A stretch of DNA of 64,000 nt from Botryosphaeria dothidea (lineage: Eukaryota > Ascomycota > Dothideomycetes > Botryosphaeriales > Botryosphaeriaceae): contig WWBZ02000073.1 in the NCBI GenBank assembly GCA_011503125.2, positions 3,286,001-3,350,000 of the forward strand. The letters are read 5' to 3'. Below the pieces are notes generated by a model. That model was given only the letters and a program-made list of their open reading frames with translations. It ran no database searches and had not been told where the DNA came from. Every line of letters begins with the position of its first letter. Positions within the stretch are counted from its first letter, which is position 1. Positions 47,233 through 59,423 of the stretch are shown here, in pieces. Both the position numbers and the translations under genes were made by a program.

Positions 47233-47831
47233 TTACTCTTCGTACGCGAACTTCCTCACATCTTCCGCTGCATCTTTTACTGCCGCGACGGCCTCATCAC
47301 TCCAAGCTGTCATCTGCAGCCATCCATGCGTCATTGTCTCGTAATGTCTCCATTGCACCTTCACCCCCGCTTCATCCAACTTCGAGGCGTATTCCACTCC
47401 CACATCCCTCAACGGGTTAAACCCGCTCGTATACACCGCAGCCGGCGGCTGTTCCTTCAGATACTCTACCGCCTGCATTCCCGGCGAGATTATACTTGTA
47501 CGCCGGGGGCGTCTCGCGCGGCAGATAGTGGTCCGCAAAGGAAAATATGCCGTTGCACTCGAGGTAGTATCCGGAGTTGTTCTCCGTCGCCGCCGGCGTG
47601 TCGAAGGGCAGCCGCGCCTCCGGATAGAACAGAATCTGACCACGCAGGTTCTGGAGCCTTTCGTCGCGGCGCCGTAACGTGATTGCGGCTGTCATGTTGC
47701 CGCCCGCCGAGCACACGTGTGGGATCCACGCCGCGCGAGGCGCCGAAGTCGGATTGCAGCGCGGTGACGACGGCGGAGTACTCGTCGAGCTGGACGGGGA
47801 AGTGGTGTTCTGGCGCGAGGCGGTATTCCAC
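47233..47831 (-). pseudogene. Alpha/beta-hydrolase (HSL/esterase-type) pseudogene
   Basis: The minus strand carries pieces of an alpha/beta-hydrolase-3 family protein in three frames. First is VEYRLAPEHHFPVQLDEYSA (the conserved YRLAPEHPFP region). Second, after a frame break near 47,690, is CSAGGNMTAAITLRRRDERL, where the GDSAGG nucleophile motif has lost its first residues. Third, after another break near 47,480, is AVEYLKEQPPAAVYTSGFNP then LRDVGVEYASKL, with the catalytic-His region HYETMTHGW. The N-terminal part with the oxyanion HGGG motif is absent. Deletions at both breaks and the missing 5' end argue for a decayed gene over two sequencing slips. Confidence 0.8.
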
Positions 47832-49324
47832 GGCTTACAGGTGGCTTGAATCAGCAATTTGACCCGGTGCCTGACAATTGATTAGGTCCACAAGCCTGGT
47901 GATCGCATCGCGTTCATGTACGAAATTTCTCGGGAAAGACAACATGAATTGGCTATGCAAGACGAAAGGGTCCTTCTTGGGCGGACTGTTACCTGGATTT
48001 GATACCTACGCTGCACGCCGTGGCATAGCAAGCTCCTGGCTACTGCTCATCCAGTATCGGAATTCTTTCTCCCACTACTGGTGCCGATGTTAAGCATCAG
48101 ACTGGTTTCCCAATCTCTCGCAGCGGGCCATGTGGCAAGTTCTACATAAGATGCAGCATGACGATCTCTATCCCGCGTACTGAGTTGAAGTACTCGCGAA
48201 CGTACATGCATGCTATCAGCCTTTCTGAACTACGACGTCAGAGTGAATCCTCAAACGATGTACATTTCTACCCTTGCTACTGAGAAACATTTGCAGTCAA
48301 TATCATACGACTGCAGGTGTCGCCAAGCATAAATCGAACCTTTTAGGCGAATCTTGCACATGCTCGGCGCTGAGCGAGGCTTGGGTAGGGCGGTCATGTC
48401 TGTTTTAAAAATTGTCGCAATAAGGAACGAAAACGAAAAAGGAAAGGCAGGTATGGTTGCAAGATTAAGAGGTAATCGTTCAAGAAATCGACGGCATTCA
48501 TATCCGGATGCGGGCTTTAGCTCTTTGAGCAGTGGGAGACACGCTCTCGGTTGGAATAAGTTCAGATTGGTCACATACATGTACCCAAGACAGCTGCCAA
48601 TGAGCATTCTGATGACCAGAGGTGAGATGACAGACAGCTGGAACGGACAAGACAAAGCATCCGGCAAAGGCGGCATGTGATTTACAGGATTGGAAGGCCT
48701 GGGGCCACAGTTTACACAATTGCCAAGGGCGGCATGATGGATATTTATAAGAGAAACTGCAGCGGCAGGCCACGTCGAGGGTTGGGGGAATTTTGTCGCT
48801 GCAGGCAGGGGCGCGGGTCTGGGGCCACGCGGGCGCTGCCTGAGGCTGTCGGCGGTGCAGCGGAGGTAGCTCAGGCAGCCCCACGGGGCTGGTGAAGGGC
48901 TCAGTGAGGCGTGTCGAGACGGAGGACTGTGTAGAGGCCGTCTAGACCAGGCGAGTGACGTTGCTGGGTCGGGCGAGGGGGCGGGCGCTCGGCAGGCCCC
49001 CGGGGGCGCGGGCGCCTGGACGCGCTGGGAGGATTGACGTGTTGTTGCTTGGCCCTGCTAAGTAAGTAACGTTTTGCCCCACCAACAGCGAGCGAGTCGG
49101 TACTTATCGAATCGAAATTTCTAGTCGGCCCCAGAACGCTCTCTCAGTTTTCAGCCTCGCCTCGTGCAGCCACACCATCTCTTCGCTTCCCTAAGGCTTC
49201 CCTGCCTCGCGTATAAACATCCAAAGCGACGCGCTCCTTCTTTCCGAAAAGTTTGCCGCGCCGCCATTCCTCTCCCGCCCTACCATCTCGCTCACCCGCA
49301 CAACAACACGAGTGACGCAACACC
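47832..49324. other. Intergenic, Hsp110 promoter side
   Basis: About 1.5 kb with no supported gene. The 300 bp next to the Hsp110 start are pyrimidine-rich, as in highly expressed fungal promoters, and contain a heat-shock-element-like site (49,114-49,121). Confidence 0.5.
49111..49125. promoter_or_regulatory. Putative heat-shock element
   Basis: GAATCGAAATTTCTAG contains GAA-N2-TTC (GAAATTTC, 49,114-49,121), the minimal inverted unit of an Hsf1 site, about 205 bp upstream of the Hsp110 start codon. A short motif like this arises by chance, so the position next to a heat-shock gene is the main support. Confidence 0.35.
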
Positions 49325-51875
49325 ATGTCTGTCGTCGGAATAGACCTGGGGACGGCCAACACGGTTATCGCCGTCGCGCGCAACCGTGGTGTCGACGTCG
49401 TACGTCCGCGCCCATCCTCCTCCCCCCAAAGCTGAAGGCTGACGCTGTCTAGGTCACCAACGAAGTTTCCAACCGCTCTACGCCGTGAGTCCCCCACCGC
49501 CGCACGCGCCCGCTGCCCCTCCCCCGCCATTCGCCCAACAAGCACACTGACATCCCGTAGGACGCTCGTCGGCTTTGGTCCCAAGAGCAGATATCTCGGT
49601 GAGGCCGCGAAGACGCAGGAGATCTCCAACCTCAAGAACACCGTTGGCAGCCTGCCGCGTCTCGCTGGCCGCAGCCTGAGCGATCCCGATGTCGCCATCG
49701 AGCAGGAGTACGTCTCCGCCAACCTGGTCGACGTCAAGGGCCAGGTCGGCGCCGAGGTCACTTACATGGGCAAGAAGGAGCAGTTCACCGCCACCCAGCT
49801 CGTCGCTATGTACCTCACCAAGATCAAGCAGACTGCTTCTGCTGAGCTGAGGCTTCCCGTCTCCGACGTCGTCATCAGCTGCCCTGCCTGGTTCACCGAC
49901 AGCCAGCGCCGCGCCATCATCGATGCTGCTGAGATCGCTGGCCTCAAGACCCTCCGCCTCATGAACGACACCACCGCAACTGCCCTGGGCTACGGTATCA
50001 CCAAGCTGGATCTGCCCGGTCCCGAGGAGAAGCCGAGGCGCGTTGCCTTCGTCGACATTGGACACAGCAACTACACCTGCTCCATTGTCGAGTTCAAGAA
50101 GGGCGAGCTGGCCGTCAAGTCGACTGCCTACGACCGTCACTTTGGTGGTCGTAACTTCGACAAGGCCATTGTCGACCATTTCGTCAAGGAGTTCAAGGAG
50201 AAGTTCAAGATTGACATCAACGAGAACCCCAAGGCCAGGGTCCGTCTGTCGGCCGCTTGCGAGAAGCTCAAGAAGGTCCTGTCCGCCAACGCTGGCGCTC
50301 CCATTAGCGTCGAATCCATCATGAACGACGTTGATGTCCGTGGTTTCCTGAAGCGCGAGGAGCTCGAGGAGCTCGTCCAACCCCTCCTGGAACGCGCCAT
50401 CAAGCCTCTCGAGCAGGCGCTTGCCGAGGCCAAGCTCAAACCAGAGGACATTGACTCCATTGAGATGGTCGGCGGCTGCACTCGTGTCCCTGCTCTCAAG
50501 GCCGCCGTCCAGAGCTTCTTCGGCAAGCCTCTCTCTTTCACTCAGAATGCTGACGAGGCCATCGCTCGTGGTGCTGCCTTCAGCTGCGCCATCCTCTCTC
50601 CCGTTTTCCGTGTTCGTGACTTCTCCGTCCACGACATCGTCAACTACCCCATCGAATTCACCTGGGAGAAGTCGCCCGACATTCCGGATGAGGACACCAG
50701 CCTCACCGTCTTCAACAGAGGCAACACCATGCCTTCGACTAAGATTCTCACTTTCTACAGGAAGCAGCCTTTCGACCTCGAGGCCAGGTACTCCAAGCCT
50801 GAGATGCTGCCCGGCAAGATGAACCCCTGGATCGGCCGCTTCTCCGTCAAGGGCGTCAAGGCAGATGCCAAGGACGACTTCATGATCTGCAAGCTGAAGG
50901 CTCGCCTCAATCTTCACGGTGTCCTTAACCTGGAGCAGGGTTACTACGTCGAGGACAAGGAGGTGGAGGAGCCCGTCCCTGAGGAGAAGAAGGATGAGAA
51001 TGTGAGTGAACCATCTGATTCCATTAGCGTTGACCCTCATAGCCGTTCGCCGGAAAGGAGAGGTTCTGTTCGCACGAACGAGTCTCATGATTTCCCCGAG
51101 GCGAAGCGAGCCAAGCACTCTGCTTTTTCACATGCTGCTTCCACTTCCTCCGCTTCAGACGATGTCTCAAAAGGGCCCACAGAACTAACCAGTCTTCAGG
51201 CTATGGATGTCGACGCGAATGGCAGCGCTGATGCCAAGCCCAAGACTCGCAAGGTCAAGAAGCAAGTTCGCGTGGGCGATCTTCCTCTCTCCTCCGGCAC
51301 TGCATCTTTGGATCAGCCTTCCAAGGAGGCTGCTGCAGAGCGCGAGAACGCCATGATCATGGAGGATAAGCTCGTCGCCGACACTGAGCATGTGAAGAAC
51401 GAGCTTGAGGGCTTCATCTATGAGCTCCGCGGTAAGCTCGAGGAGCAGTATGCCGAGTTCGCCAGCGACGAGGAGAAGGAGAAGGTCAGGGCCAAGCTCG
51501 AGGCTTCCGAGGTGAGTTCAGTCGATTTTCTTGTTCACTTGGTCGAGACTAACAGCACCATAGGACTGGCTCTACGAAGAGGGTGAGGATACCACCAAGG
51601 CCGTCTACGTCTCCAAGATTGAGGAGATCCGTGCCGTTGCTGGCCCCATCATTCAGCGTTACAACGACAAGCTTGAGGAGGAGCGTCAGGCCAAGCTCAA
51701 GGCTGAAGAGGAGGTTGCGGCTGCCAGGCGTGCGGAGCAGGAGGCCAAGCGGAAGGTCGAGGAAGACAAGAAGAAGGCCGAGGAGGAGGCCAAGGCCGCA
51801 CAACAAGCCGAGTCCAAGGATGCCGACATGGCAGATGCTGACAAGGCTGCCGAGGGCGAGGCGGACAAGCAGTAA
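49325..51875 (+). CDS. Hsp110/Sse1-type Hsp70-family chaperone (nucleotide exchange factor)
   Basis: Five exons, 49,325-49,399, 49,453-49,484, 49,561-51,001, 51,200-51,511 and 51,564-51,875; predicted 723 aa, close to the usual Sse1/Hsp88 length. Hsp110 proteins release ADP from cytosolic Hsp70 and hold unfolded clients. The N-terminal MSVVGIDLGTANTVIAVARN is the Hsp110 phosphate loop. The ATPase domain carries SCPAWFTDSQRRAIIDAAEI, RLMNDTTATALGYG, FVDIGHSNYTCSIVEFKKGE and EMVGGCTRVPALKAAVQSFF. A substrate-binding beta domain, an acidic linker and a Lys/Glu-rich helical lid follow, and there is no C-terminal EEVD, as expected. The 198-nt third intron (51,002-51,199, GTGAGT...CTAACCAGTCTTCAG) is a multiple of three and entirely open, so retention would insert 66 residues into the linker. 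Codon usage is strongly C-ending, consistent with high expression. Confidence 0.94.
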
Positions 51876-52653
51876 AAAACCAAAAAGTAAGCCATGGTCG
51901 TTGGTTTGGTATGATGCATGAGGGAATGATGCATTACTGGGTCGTTGGGGGAATTGATGATTGTTTCCTCTGTTCCTGATACTTTTTTCCTACTTTTGCA
52001 GGTTACTTGACATGGCTGCTTAGGATCGATACGCTACTCGGATACGGCACGGGTTTCATGATAGATCGATCTTATAGAGACAATGATGGGATAAAATTCA
52101 CGACTTAATTTTGTGGAGGTTGTTGTGACTATTGCGTGCGATCGGTAATGTTTTGCCATATCCAGAAACGTCGAGCTTGATCTGTTTTCAGTTCACGCGT
52201 AGGCTTCCTCCGATGTCTACCACCTGGACACTCGGCAAAGTTTCCGCGTGTCTTGAAAACCAAACTCTCCCCTGAAAGCTCACGTATAACCAGGCGCTCC
52301 ACCCTTCTGCCTCCGGAAAAAAAAGTTTTGAACTGCGGGAACCCACAGCGTCGTCATACCCCTCCCTCCAGTTGACGTCACACCCCCACACCACCCTTTC
52401 ATATCATTATCGGTGTGGCTCTTCCACCCCCCTGACCGTCCGCCTGCCCCTCACCATGTCAATCACAGACACATGGTGCACACCGATCGGCCCGGAAGCC
52501 GAGGCCGAATCGCGCCGTCGTTCTCCCGCAGTATCGCCGAGCCCGGCCCGTTCACCACCAAAAAAATTCTTTCTGAGGCCTTCCCTCTCGCCAGCCCACA
52601 ACGGCACCACGTCGATGCGGATTGCTTTGAGGAAAAGACAAAAAGGATGATAC
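51876..52653. other. Intergenic, Hsp110 3' flank
   Basis: About 780 bp without a supported gene between the Hsp110 stop codon and the tRNA gene. Short open frames are not protein-like. Confidence 0.5.
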
Positions 52654-52725
52654 TGACCACACCAGGGGTCGAACCTGGAATCTCTTGATTCGTAGTCAAG
52701 CGCCTTGCCATTGGGCCATGCGGCC
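52654..52725 (-). tRNA. tRNA-Arg (anticodon ACG)
   Basis: The minus strand folds as a tRNA: acceptor stem GGCCGCA/TGTGGTC with A as discriminator base; D-arm region TGGCCCAATGGCAAGGCG; anticodon arm CTTGA-CTACGAA-TCAAG giving anticodon ACG (arginine CGU/CGC after inosine editing); and T-arm with the B box GGTTCGACCCC. There is no intron. A T5 run about 10 bases downstream on the minus strand is a suitable pol III terminator. Confidence 0.93.
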
Positions 52726-53183
52726 TGTCGTATCGTATCAACGGGGAACTAACCGGGCCGGTTTGTCGGTTGTTGATGAGGAAGAGGATGGCCGGGAAAG
52801 CTTATGTTTAATTTTTTAGGAAGCGGAAGGGTTGGGAAAGGGCGCGTATGGTTTTTTGGTCGGGAGAACGGGTGTTGAGGCATTTGGGGTTGTGCAACGC
52901 AAGAACATGTAAGGCAATGGAAGTTGGTTGAGAGCTGGCTGGACTTGAAACAGTCTGCGGAGGCCGAAAGAGCAAGGGAAGCTGAAGTAATTTGCAGTAT
53001 CGGAGTATGGGCGCAATGCGGACAATTACGATGAAGATTTTGAAGAGATCTATATCAGCTCCAAATGACAGTGAAGCATTGCTGAATTCCACGTCCCCCT
53101 CGGAGAGTAACACTTACTTGCGTTTCAAGAAGGGCTGTAAACAGCCAAAAATCTGTGTTGAAGAGAAAATAAGAAACAAGGAA

Positions 53184-55140
53184 TCAATCGCTCGCCGCGC
53201 CGCTCTCTTGCTTCCAGGCTCTCACAAACTTCCTGACTCCCTCATCATTTCTCAGGATACGTGCCTTCATCTTCTCCGCCACAACGTCTATCCCTTCCCT
53301 GCTGGAGACTTTCAACTCCTCTTCCGACCACCCATCCAATCCGTGGAACAGGAACGGCAAGACGCTCGACTTCCAAAGCGGTGTTCCGCCCTTCTTGGCG
53401 CTGCTGTCCCAGACAGTGAGTGCGAAGAAGATGACGGTGAGGAGGACGAGGAGGCCTGGCAGCACGAACCAGCGCCACCGCACTACGACGTAGATCTCCG
53501 GATAGGAAGCCGTACCGTGTATGAAGGTGGAATTGGGACCTGTTCGGATGTGGTAGGTCATCATGTCGGTAATGCTGGACATCACTTCGGAGATATTTTT
53601 GCGGTGATTTTATGCCTCCAAGATCATAGGAGTTGATGAAGGCAAGTAAGTGGATCTCTCGTTGTTGTATCCCTCGTATAATTCGGTAATGAGGTCGTAG
53701 ATAAGTTCGAGACTCTGACTATTGATTTTGTAGCCCGTAGAATCAAGCGTTGTAGGTATTTTGCCGATCGGAGATAGAACATAGTCTTGATAAAGATGCT
53801 GATGGGATCCTTCAGCCGTCGAGCTATTGTGGTCGTAATCCGGAGAAATCTCCATGGCTTTGTTTGACAGCAGAGATCCATTGAACTAGATGATCATAAG
53901 TTTGAGCGAGTTTGATTTGGTCGGAAGACTTGCCATTTTCACATCTTCATACACCTTCGTGCACCACTCAATCCGACATTGGATAACTTCCGAAAGAGTC
54001 TTTTCCGGGCAGCTACTGAGGCTGAAACTGGTATCCTTCGGATCCAAGTTCAAAGCCGTGATCAAAGCAAGATTTGAGATGTTTAGAAACGGCTTGGTAG
54101 AGTAGAAAGAGTTGCTTGTCTCCTTAAAGGCTTCGGAATCCGTTTCGTTAAGAATAGCTGACTTTCTGGAGAGATAGTCGCCGTCACACCACGATTCTTC
54201 TAATAGACTCACATTCGAGGAAGGATGTTTTGGGGGCTCGATATAGTATTCGCATTCGACACCCTAAAAGGATGCGTTCTCCGGGGTGCGGTATGTGATG
54301 TTGGTGCTTATCCGAGCATTCGTGGTGTAGTTGCATGGTGGCCATTGGGTGCAGTTCGATGCCATATCCCCTTGTGCTTCGTTCGTCATACACGAAACTT
54401 GATGCCTGGAGTCCATGTTGTAGTTGGTGCAAACGTCCGTTGAACAGCCCGATATCTCGATCGTATTGGTAATGTCTTCACAAGAACTGCATAAAGCAAG
54501 AGTGGAAAATGTCGGCCATGTGCAATTTCCTGTTGGGCACGTTATTGGCACCGAAGAGCTGAAACTGTAGAGGCCATTTATGATAGCGCCTCCCAACTCC
54601 CAATCTGCCGTTCCGTAGTCCAAGTAGTCCGAATCTTCTAAAAGGCAACACATCAGCATGTTATAAAACAGAACCCTACCACCATGTACTGCGGCTTACC
54701 GTAAGCATCTCCGGGACTGTAGGCATACGCTACAGGAATCGTTCCGAATGGTTCGTTATTCTGTGGCACATATCTCGTCTCAAACGAAACTATCTGCTGT
54801 CTCAAAGGATCCATGGCTAGGGCGGCGACCATGATAAAGGCACCAAAAGATGCAGTAATCGCACGTTTCTTGAGGTAAAGAAGAAACATGAATGAGCTCT
54901 AAGGTCTTCTGCTAGCTTCTTCAAAGTCTTGTAGTTCTGCGATGCAATGTTCTCTGTCTTGAAAGTAGGACTACTTGAGCTGGCTGATTCCTTCAGCAAC
55001 GACGAGAAGCATTGAGGTCTTTGTGATGGTAACGAAGGTTGAGATCATCGTGTTGGGTGCTAGTAGAAACTTCTACTCAGAGAGCTGATGGTTGTTGAGG
55101 TAGGGCAGAGTGGAGAGAATAGCAATCATACAGCTGATGC
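53184..55140 (-). pseudogene. DUF3176 membrane protein, RIP-type nonsense pseudogene
   Basis: One minus-strand frame, with a 62-bp intron at 54,638-54,699, carries a DUF3176 protein: SISCMIAILSTLPYLNNHQL (membrane segment), TFVTITKTSMLLVVAEGISQ, KKRAITASFGAFIMVAALAM then DPLRQQIV, the cysteine-rich ITCPTGNCTWPTFSTLALCS, and near the C-terminus a transmembrane segment VLPGLLVLLTVIFFALTVWD. The frame is uninterrupted by indels but holds six stops, at 55,073-55,075, 54,971-54,973, 54,899-54,901, 54,264-54,266 and 53,886-53,888 (all TAG) and 53,610-53,612 (TAA). Several replace a Trp expected from the family (SE*KF, QLK*SYF, RP*SSF). TGG to TAG or CAA/CAG to TAA/TAG each needs one CpA-to-TpA change. 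The 5' end beyond 55,140 is unresolved; two more in-frame TAA lie at 55,163 and 55,169. Confidence 0.85.
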
Positions 55141-56876
55141 TGAGAACAATGCTGCTGACCTCTTAGCCTTAGCTTGATTCGAACTTGACACGTACGATCT
55201 GCTAACAAAGTCGCTAGGTGATTCGGTCTGCTTGTAAGATGGCTGGACTTGATTTGCTAGCGTTCCTAGAGTCGTTCTAATCTCTACACAAGAATTGCTT
55301 TTGCGGGACGAGGGTCGAAGTCGAAAGACTGAATTGAGGATTGCTTCTCTGCTGTGCATCGCATGCGTTTCTGGTTGACTCTGCTGAAATGTCATCTCTT
55401 TCTGCTTCGGCCTAAAGTAAAGACGGTAGCGACTGAAGGAGGCTGTCATCGGGATTGTCGGAAATGCGTGTCGGGGAGACCGATGAATTTCGAGAGTTCA
55501 TGGTGATGGAGTGCTTTTTTCACATGGAAGAGGTGACTTGAAAAAATCCCAACGAGGCTTTCAGGGGGTGCGGTCCATCTCGAACTGCCCGGACGGTCAG
55601 TAAAATAAGGGAGCTTCGGGTGTCACTATCAATGGATCTCGCCACTTTATGCCCATATAGTATGGCAAGGCTGAGCCTCGACACGGCGGACATGAGCAGG
55701 CAACCTTCGCAGCACAACATGAGCGATAGGGAACCAGATAGGGAGTGATAAGGACATTTTTACCGACACGTAGCATGCTTGTACAACATCGTGTTCTGCA
55801 GAGAGATCCCCGTCCCACCTCCTTGAAGTTGCTATGAAGGCTCCGTTTCCGTCCACCGTCCTGAGGACATGGCGAGGACCGGCAATACACGAACAACAGA
55901 TGCTTTAGTGAGTACATGCTGATTCTTGATATTGTTGGGACTTACTCCTCCGTTATCGCATAATCAACAAGCATCATGATCGTCACGACCCGGGTAGGGC
56001 TGCACAAAAGCCCTTAGTGCTGTTTCACCGTCGGCCGACCTTTTGACCTCCGAACGCCACACGCGTAAGCGTCCAAGAACTGACCAAGGAGTGCTCGAGA
56101 CTGACCTCCGGTAAGAGCTACAAATACTGCAAGTCAGATTTTGAGCACGCCGTGCAACATTCAGGATGGCATAGCTCACAAGTCCAAGGAATATAGCTTG
56201 CATGCTTTGAACTACTTAACCTTTCACCGCCAGTCTTCATCGCTGCTGCGAGAAAAGTAGGCATTACGACCGTGAGTGGGGGCCGGAAGCAGTCATCTGA
56301 CCGAATACTTCCCCTCCCTGCAGCAATCTTCACTATATATTTTTCTAGGCATTTGACGAGAATGATGCCCTCGATGCAGGATCGGAAATGCACGATCGGA
56401 ACAGGCAAACTGCTCGGATTTCCTGATCTTGACTCTACAGTGGCTCAAAAGTCTTTCATCGCTAATAAGCAACATACTCGTAGTCTGCGTAACAAATAAA
56501 TCTTCAGACTAATGCGGACTTCCATTCTATTGTTTATCCACACCCGCACTACTATCATCCGGCTCACATTTGACTCAATACCTCAGATAATCATATTCCG
56601 GGGAGTTGGAGTAATAATCAGGACACACACATCAGAGATCTGGTATCCAAATGACTGCTTCAACTCTCCATGCAAATTTTTGTCTCCTTGATAGACCTGG
56701 ATCTTTACATGTTCCGTAACAATGGTGTAATGATGCACCGAGCAGTAAATTCACCATTCAAGTCTGGACCAGCAATTATCCATCGCCTAATCGACCTGGT
56801 ACAATCTTTGCGAAATTTCTGAATATGGTGTTTGACATTAATCAATCAGATTATCTGGGTATCCCTACGCGTATTC
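55141..56876. other. Intergenic, no supported gene
   Basis: About 1.7 kb, moderately AT-rich. A short minus-strand frame at 55,126-55,449 may include the 5' part of the DUF3176 pseudogene, but it is in another frame and has no recognisable domain. Nothing else here is supported. Confidence 0.45.
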
Positions 56877-59423
56877 TTAACAGCCTTCGGTTTCTTTAAT
56901 ACTTTGCAGATAGATCTCTCCGACCACTGGTGGATCCACCTTTCTTTCAGAGAATGCGCAGTGTCCCACCCCATCACCACCTACAGTTGTACCACCCGGA
57001 GGAATCACTCCCCACATGAGGCTCGCCTTCTCCGACGTGCCCTCTGGCGCATGGCAAGCCGCAGCAATCGCCACGCTACAACTGCTTGCAAGCGGGATCC
57101 CCGGCTTCAGCCTCGTCGCCCCCAGCACCACCGCGGACGCCATGACGCACGCGCCCAACACGCTCGTCAGAACCATGCCCAGCGGCGAGTAAGCCGCGGT
57201 CGTCGGACTCGTGTTGGTGTCCGTCTGCGCCTCACCGTGCTTGTCGGCGACCTGGATCTTGGCGATGAAGACGCTCTGCGAGATCAGCCAGTGCAGCAGC
57301 ATGCTCGCCAGCAGCAGCGGCACGCCCATGCGGTACGGCACCTGCAGGAAGTACGTCGTCCGCTGTTTGCCGCACGGGCGCGACACGCGTAGGGCCCGCC
57401 TCTTGAAGCCGTAGCGGTTCCATTCGGAGGCGAGGGCCATGCAGGTGAAGACGCCGTTGACGAGGAGGTAGAGGAAGGAGAGGAGGGTTTGCGGCAAGTT
57501 GACGACGAGGACGGTGGCGATGACGGCGGCGTCGCCGGAGGAGGGGATGGCCCAGCCCAGGATGACGGTGTAGGGCGTGAGTTTTCCGAGGCCGAATTCC
57601 TGGATGGACTTTACATCGCCCCGGCCGTAGAGGTAGTTTAGAGTGTGGACTGCGAAGCCCAAGAGGCCGAGGACAGCGGCGATGGCGAGGAACATTCTGC
57701 AGCACAAGATCAGCAGCGAACCGACACTGGTGGAGAAAAAGACATACAAGAACGAAAGCACGACCCAGCGAGACTTGCTAGCAGCCCTCCAACGCCGCGG
57801 AGCCGCAGCATCATACGCCCTCGCCGGCATCCCACCATCACCCAAATCAAACCGTCCCCGTCCCTCCCTCTTCTCCACATCCCTCTTCGTCACCAGCCCC
57901 ATCCCTCTCGTCCCCCCATCCGGCCTGCCCACAAAACTCGCCACCGCATCCCCCACCGTAATCAGCGGCTCATCCCGCACCGTCGCCGCCACGGCCACCA
58001 GCACCAGCACCTTGACCGCATTGAACGCCACCACCACGAGCAGCAGATCCACCGCCACGTGCACGCTACACTGGTCCTCCAGCTCCTCGCTCAAGCAGTA
58101 CGCCACCCTCCACCCCTCGACGCGCCAATCACTCGCATTCACCTCCCGGTAGTGGTTCCCGCAGTTGTCGCCGGCGTCGCTGTAGGGAATGCCGTCGCAC
58201 ACCCACGGAAACCAGTCCTCGTCCCCGCTCACCGCGACCGGCGCCACCGCCACGGAGAAGGCGCGGTACAAGGACGACTTGCCGGCGCAGACGCGCACGC
58301 CGTCGGTCTTGGAGGCCGGGTCGTCGACGGCGTCGGCGGCGGGGTTGGTGCACGCGGGCGTGGTGTCCGCGGTGACGAGGACGACGGTGCGGCGCTGCGC
58401 GAGGATCTGCTGGGCGTAGGCGGCGATGCAGGAGCGCGGGGAGAGGCGCTGGAAGGAGGGGGCGCGCTGCTGGACGGAGGCGGGGTCGACGCCGCTGCCG
58501 AGGGAGAGGGAGAGGGTTTGCAGGGTGTTGCCCGGGCGTTGGATGGTGACGGGGCTGGAGTGGTCGAAGGTGGAGAGGTAGGGCGAGCCGGTGGAGAAGG
58601 TCGGGGCGGCGATGTAGACGTCGTAGTAGTTGCTGGTGGTGGAGACGAAGAAGGTCGAGTTGTAGCTGGTGCGGCGTCAGTGCTTGCTGAGGGAGGGGAG
58701 GTGGTGGGAGGTGCGTACACCAGATGTAGCGGGATAGATGACACGGCCAGGCAGACCCAAAAGAATAGCTTCTTGGGCCCGATAAAGCGCAGGTTTTTCA
58801 TGCTCTGGACTCCTACGTCGAGCCATTTTCCGGTCTGGTGGGCCTTGTCGATGTTCTTGCGCGTTGGAGCACTCAAGCATTGCATGCAGTAGTTGCTGGC
58901 ACCCAGTAGCATGGAACTCAAGATGTTGATGGCCAAATGCACGCCGGTGGAGTACTTGTTGGCCTTGTCACAATGGCCGGTAAACACTGGTGGAATTTTG
59001 CCTTCGGTGTAATCATTTCGCTCCATCCACGAGTATGCGACACCGACTACAATGGCGTTGATGATCAGGGTGACGGAGGAAAGAATTGCGCCCAGGGTCA
59101 CTCCGAAGCGCCATCCTTCGGGTAGTTTCCGTGTGACGGGCTTGAAGCGAGCTTTGGTGCCGGAAAACCAAAGCGCAACTGGTCCCTTGGGTTCGTCATG
59201 TTGCGAAGATGAGGAGCCGGAAAGGAGGGAGATGGCGGCCGAATTGCCTGTCACATTGGGAGAGTGCGTGCTGTGGTCTTCATCGCTTTCTGATCGCCCT
59301 CGCGCAGCGGCGTAGGCGTAGATCCCTTCGAGCGGGACCAGAGGGACGCTGCAGATTCATGGTCAGCTAATGGACTCGAAGCTGTATATGTGGAACAATG
59401 TACCTGGTTGTCACGTCGGTCAT
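56877..59423 (-). CDS. DUF6536 multi-pass membrane protein
   Basis: Four exons deduced, 59,423-59,404, 59,348-58,719, 58,665-57,748 and 57,696-56,877; predicted 795 aa. The start ATG ACC GAC (MTDVTTS) is the only one that splices in phase into VPLVPLEGIYAYAAARGRSE. The N-terminal part has the DUF6536 signature: a membrane helix in GWRFGVTLGAILSSVTLIIN, then HLAINILSSMLLGASNYCMQ, CLSAPTRKNIDKAH and KKLFFWVCLAVSSIPLHLVY. The extracellular-type loop follows (YNSTFF onward, with several Cys), then five or more hydrophobic helices toward the C-terminus, including VSRPCGKQRTTYFLQVPYRM. The function of the family is unknown. The third intron (57,697-57,747, GTATGT...GCAG, 51 nt) keeps frame when unspliced, so this boundary is the least certain. 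Confidence 0.88.

Noticed and set aside
49478..51118. 546-codon open frame antisense to Hsp110
   Set aside because: It is the mirror of a highly expressed Hsp70-family gene with C-ending codons, a well-known source of long antisense open frames. It has low-complexity Leu/Val/Asp/Gly text and no domain.
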